Part shown: one piece after another, positions 62,605-64,000 of the stretch
How positions within the stretch are numbered: position 1 is the first letter of the stretch
How the letters are laid out: each line of letters begins with the position of its first letter
Assembly: GCF_014641615.1 (NCBI RefSeq)
Contig: NZ_BMIB01000006.1
Span: 372,001-436,000, forward strand
From: Filimonas zeae
GTDB taxonomy: Bacteria > Bacteroidota > Bacteroidia > Chitinophagales > Chitinophagaceae
Direction of reading: 5' to 3'
Length of the DNA: 64,000 nucleotides
Notes under the pieces: generated by a model
What the model was told of the DNA's origin: nothing
Seen by the model: only the letters and a program-made list of their open reading frames with translations
The model's database searches: none
Translations under genes and position numbers: made by a program

Positions 62605-64000
62605 ATGAAGGAGCAAAAATTGTTGAAGCGAAAGGACATGAAAGTCACATTAAAAAAGTTGATGGTTGTAGTTCACCTGGTTTGTTGGGTCGGGGTAGTA
62701 AATGCGGAAACCATAGCAGATGAAGCTGTTCGTAAAAAGCAGCTGTTAAATAAAGAATGGCTGTTTACCAAAGACACGTCAAAAGCCGCCTGGCAAAAAA
62801 TAGGTCTGCCACACTGCTGGAATATTGCCGATGTAATGGATGATGCACCGGGCTATTACCGTGGCGCAGGCTGGTATAAACGCATACTGCCAACTGTAGA
62901 GAAAGGCAAAAAGCAATTTATTTATTTTGATGGTGCCAACCAGGAAACCACCGTGTGGATAAACGGAAAAAAAACAGGCTATCATGCGGGCGGCTATACA
63001 CGCTTTAGCTTTGATATTACTGCTGCGTTAAAAGAAAGCGGCAGCAACGAAATTCTGGTAAAGGTAGATAACAGCTATAACCCCGCTATACCGCCTTTAA
63101 CGGCAGACTTTACTTTTTTTGGCGGCCTGTACCGGAATGTATATCTGGTTAGCACCGATGCGGTACATATAGATATGAACAATTACGCTTCCAACGGCGT
63201 GTATATTAAAACTCCGGAGGTAAGCAAACAAAAAGCAGTAGTAGAGGTACAGGGCAGTTTTGTAAACGAAACTGCTGAAACACGGAAACTGCAAGTAGAA
63301 ACCACCGTATACGATAGCACCGGAAAAGTGGTCACCCGCACCCTATCTAAACAAACCGCACAGCCACATACTACTTTTGATTTTCACCATAAAGGCCTTA
63401 CTATTTCCAACCCCGCCTTATGGTCGCCCGAACATCCGGCTTTATATACTATCACTACCCGCTTATACAATGCCCGCACGCATGAGGTGCTGGATGAGGT
63501 ACACAACACAGCCGGTATGCGCTGGTTTTCGTTCAGTGCCGATAGTGGGTTTTATATCAACGGTACCCCCTGCAAACTGATAGGTGCTAGCCGCCATCAG
63601 GATTACGAAGGCATGGGCAATGGCGTACCTGCTGCCATACAGGTGAAAGATGTGGAGATGATTAAAAGCATGGGTTGCAATTTTCTGCGCGTAGCGCACT
63701 ATCCGCAGGACCCTGTTATTCTGGAAACCTGCGACAGACTGGGGCTGCTGGCCTCAGTGGAAATACCGGTGGTGAATACGATTTCTACTACGGACAGTTT
63801 TACCAACAACTGTCTGCAGATGCAAACAGAAATGATTCGCCAGAACTTCAACCACCCCAGTGTAGTTATCTGGGCTTATATGAATGAAGTGTTTCTGCGC
63901 CCACCTTTTAAAGATTCTACTATTAACAAACGAGCCTATGATTCTTCTGTAACCGCACTGGCCCGTAAACTGGAAGCGCTTACCCGTAAGGAAGATCCAA
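62605..64000 (+). CDS. Glycoside hydrolase family 2 enzyme, N-terminal part
   Basis: 465 complete codons seen, then cut by the right edge. Signal segment LKKLMVVVHLVCWVGVVNAE at ~16-35 (alternative start ATG at 62638). Sugar-binding jelly-roll domain (~50-190, with GYYRGAGWYKR and FFGGLYRNVYL), immunoglobulin-like domain (~195-305), and the TIM barrel beginning LIGASRHQDYEGMGNGVP. The general acid/base lies in WAYMNEV (N427, E428 counted from 62605); the nucleophile is beyond the edge. Exo-beta-galactosidase, glucuronidase or mannosidase activity cannot be told apart. It belongs to the susCD operon. Confidence 0.9.
   Translation, partial: MKEQKLLKRKDMKVTLKKLMVVVHLVCWVGVVNAETIADEAVRKKQLLNKEWLFTKDTSKAAWQKIGLPHCWNIADVMDDAPGYYRGAGWYKRILPTVEKGKKQFIYFDGANQETTVWINGKKTGYHAGGYTRFSFDITAALKESGSNEILVKVDNSYNPAIPPLTADFTFFGGLYRNVYLVSTDAVHIDMNNYASNGVYIKTPEVSKQKAVVEVQGSFVNETAETRKLQVETTVYDSTGKVVTRTLSKQTAQPHTTFDFHHKGLTISNPALWSPEHPALYTITTRLYNARTHEVLDEVHNTAGMRWFSFSADSGFYINGTPCKLIGASRHQDYEGMGNGVPAAIQVKDVEMIKSMGCNFLRVAHYPQDPVILETCDRLGLLASVEIPVVNTISTTDSFTNNCLQMQTEMIRQNFNHPSVVIWAYMNEVFLRPPFKDSTINKRAYDSSVTALARKLEALTRKEDP

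Noticed and set aside
1..64000. Insertion sequences, prophage, tRNA or rRNA genes
   Set aside because: No transposase, integrase or phage structural gene is recognisable, and no tRNA cloverleaf or rRNA segment was seen in the intergenic regions read.

Overview
This 64 kb window is a chromosomal segment of a Bacteroidota bacterium, most probably of the family Chitinophagaceae. The evidence is two tandem SusC/SusD pairs, type IX secretion (T9SS) C-terminal sorting domains, the Bacteroidota -7 promoter motif TAnnTTTG in front of several genes, a small RRM-type RNA-binding protein, and marker families such as DUF2480 and a Bacteroidota-type YbeY. I see no rRNA, tRNA, transposase, phage gene or CRISPR array.

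Layout. 1-6 kb: M28 peptidase (cut by the left edge), methylglyoxal synthase, a Crp-type regulator, recA, a KDO 8-oxidase (kdnB), recX and dnaN. 6-18 kb: sterol-desaturase-like hydroxylase, a pnuC/nadR-like nicotinamide riboside salvage pair, AI-2E family permease, Nfu Fe-S scaffold, an AhpD-like/peroxiredoxin pair, PcrA/UvrD helicase, EamA permease, META lipoprotein, OmpA-like lipoprotein, CorA and DUF2480. 18-30 kb: SurA/PpiD-type foldase, nadA, a carboxypeptidase-regulatory-like protein, a three-gene set of exported repeat/T9SS surface proteins, and mnmG (gidA).

30.2-33.0 kb is a 2.75 kb AT-rich non-coding region. It holds seven matches to the ParB-binding site parS (GTTTCACGTGRAAC), making it a strong candidate for the chromosomal centromere and a hint that the replication origin is near. 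It also holds a diverged ~190-bp duplication, a 21-bp copy of the mnmG 5' coding sequence, and an 88-bp array of 11-bp units in inverted orientation that I cannot assign to a known element.

33-53 kb: ybeY, feoA, nadD, chromate transporter, exbD, recQ, a kdsD-manC sugar-nucleotide operon, DUF72, a DUF1328 micro-gene, a nucleoid-associated protein, a 7TMR-DISM sensor kinase, several uncharacterised small proteins, an RRM protein, ThuA and a glycosyltransferase. A second 11-bp phased array, continuous with two DnaA-box-like sequences, lies at 49.9 kb. 53-64 kb: a polysaccharide-utilisation operon, susC-susD-susC-susD followed by a GH2 glycosidase cut by the right edge.

Functional links: kdsD makes the precursor of KDO and kdnB oxidises KDO, so both bear on lipopolysaccharide; nadA, nadD, pnuC and the nadR-like kinase all feed NAD; recA, recX, pcrA, recQ and dnaN are replication/repair genes gathered around the parS region.
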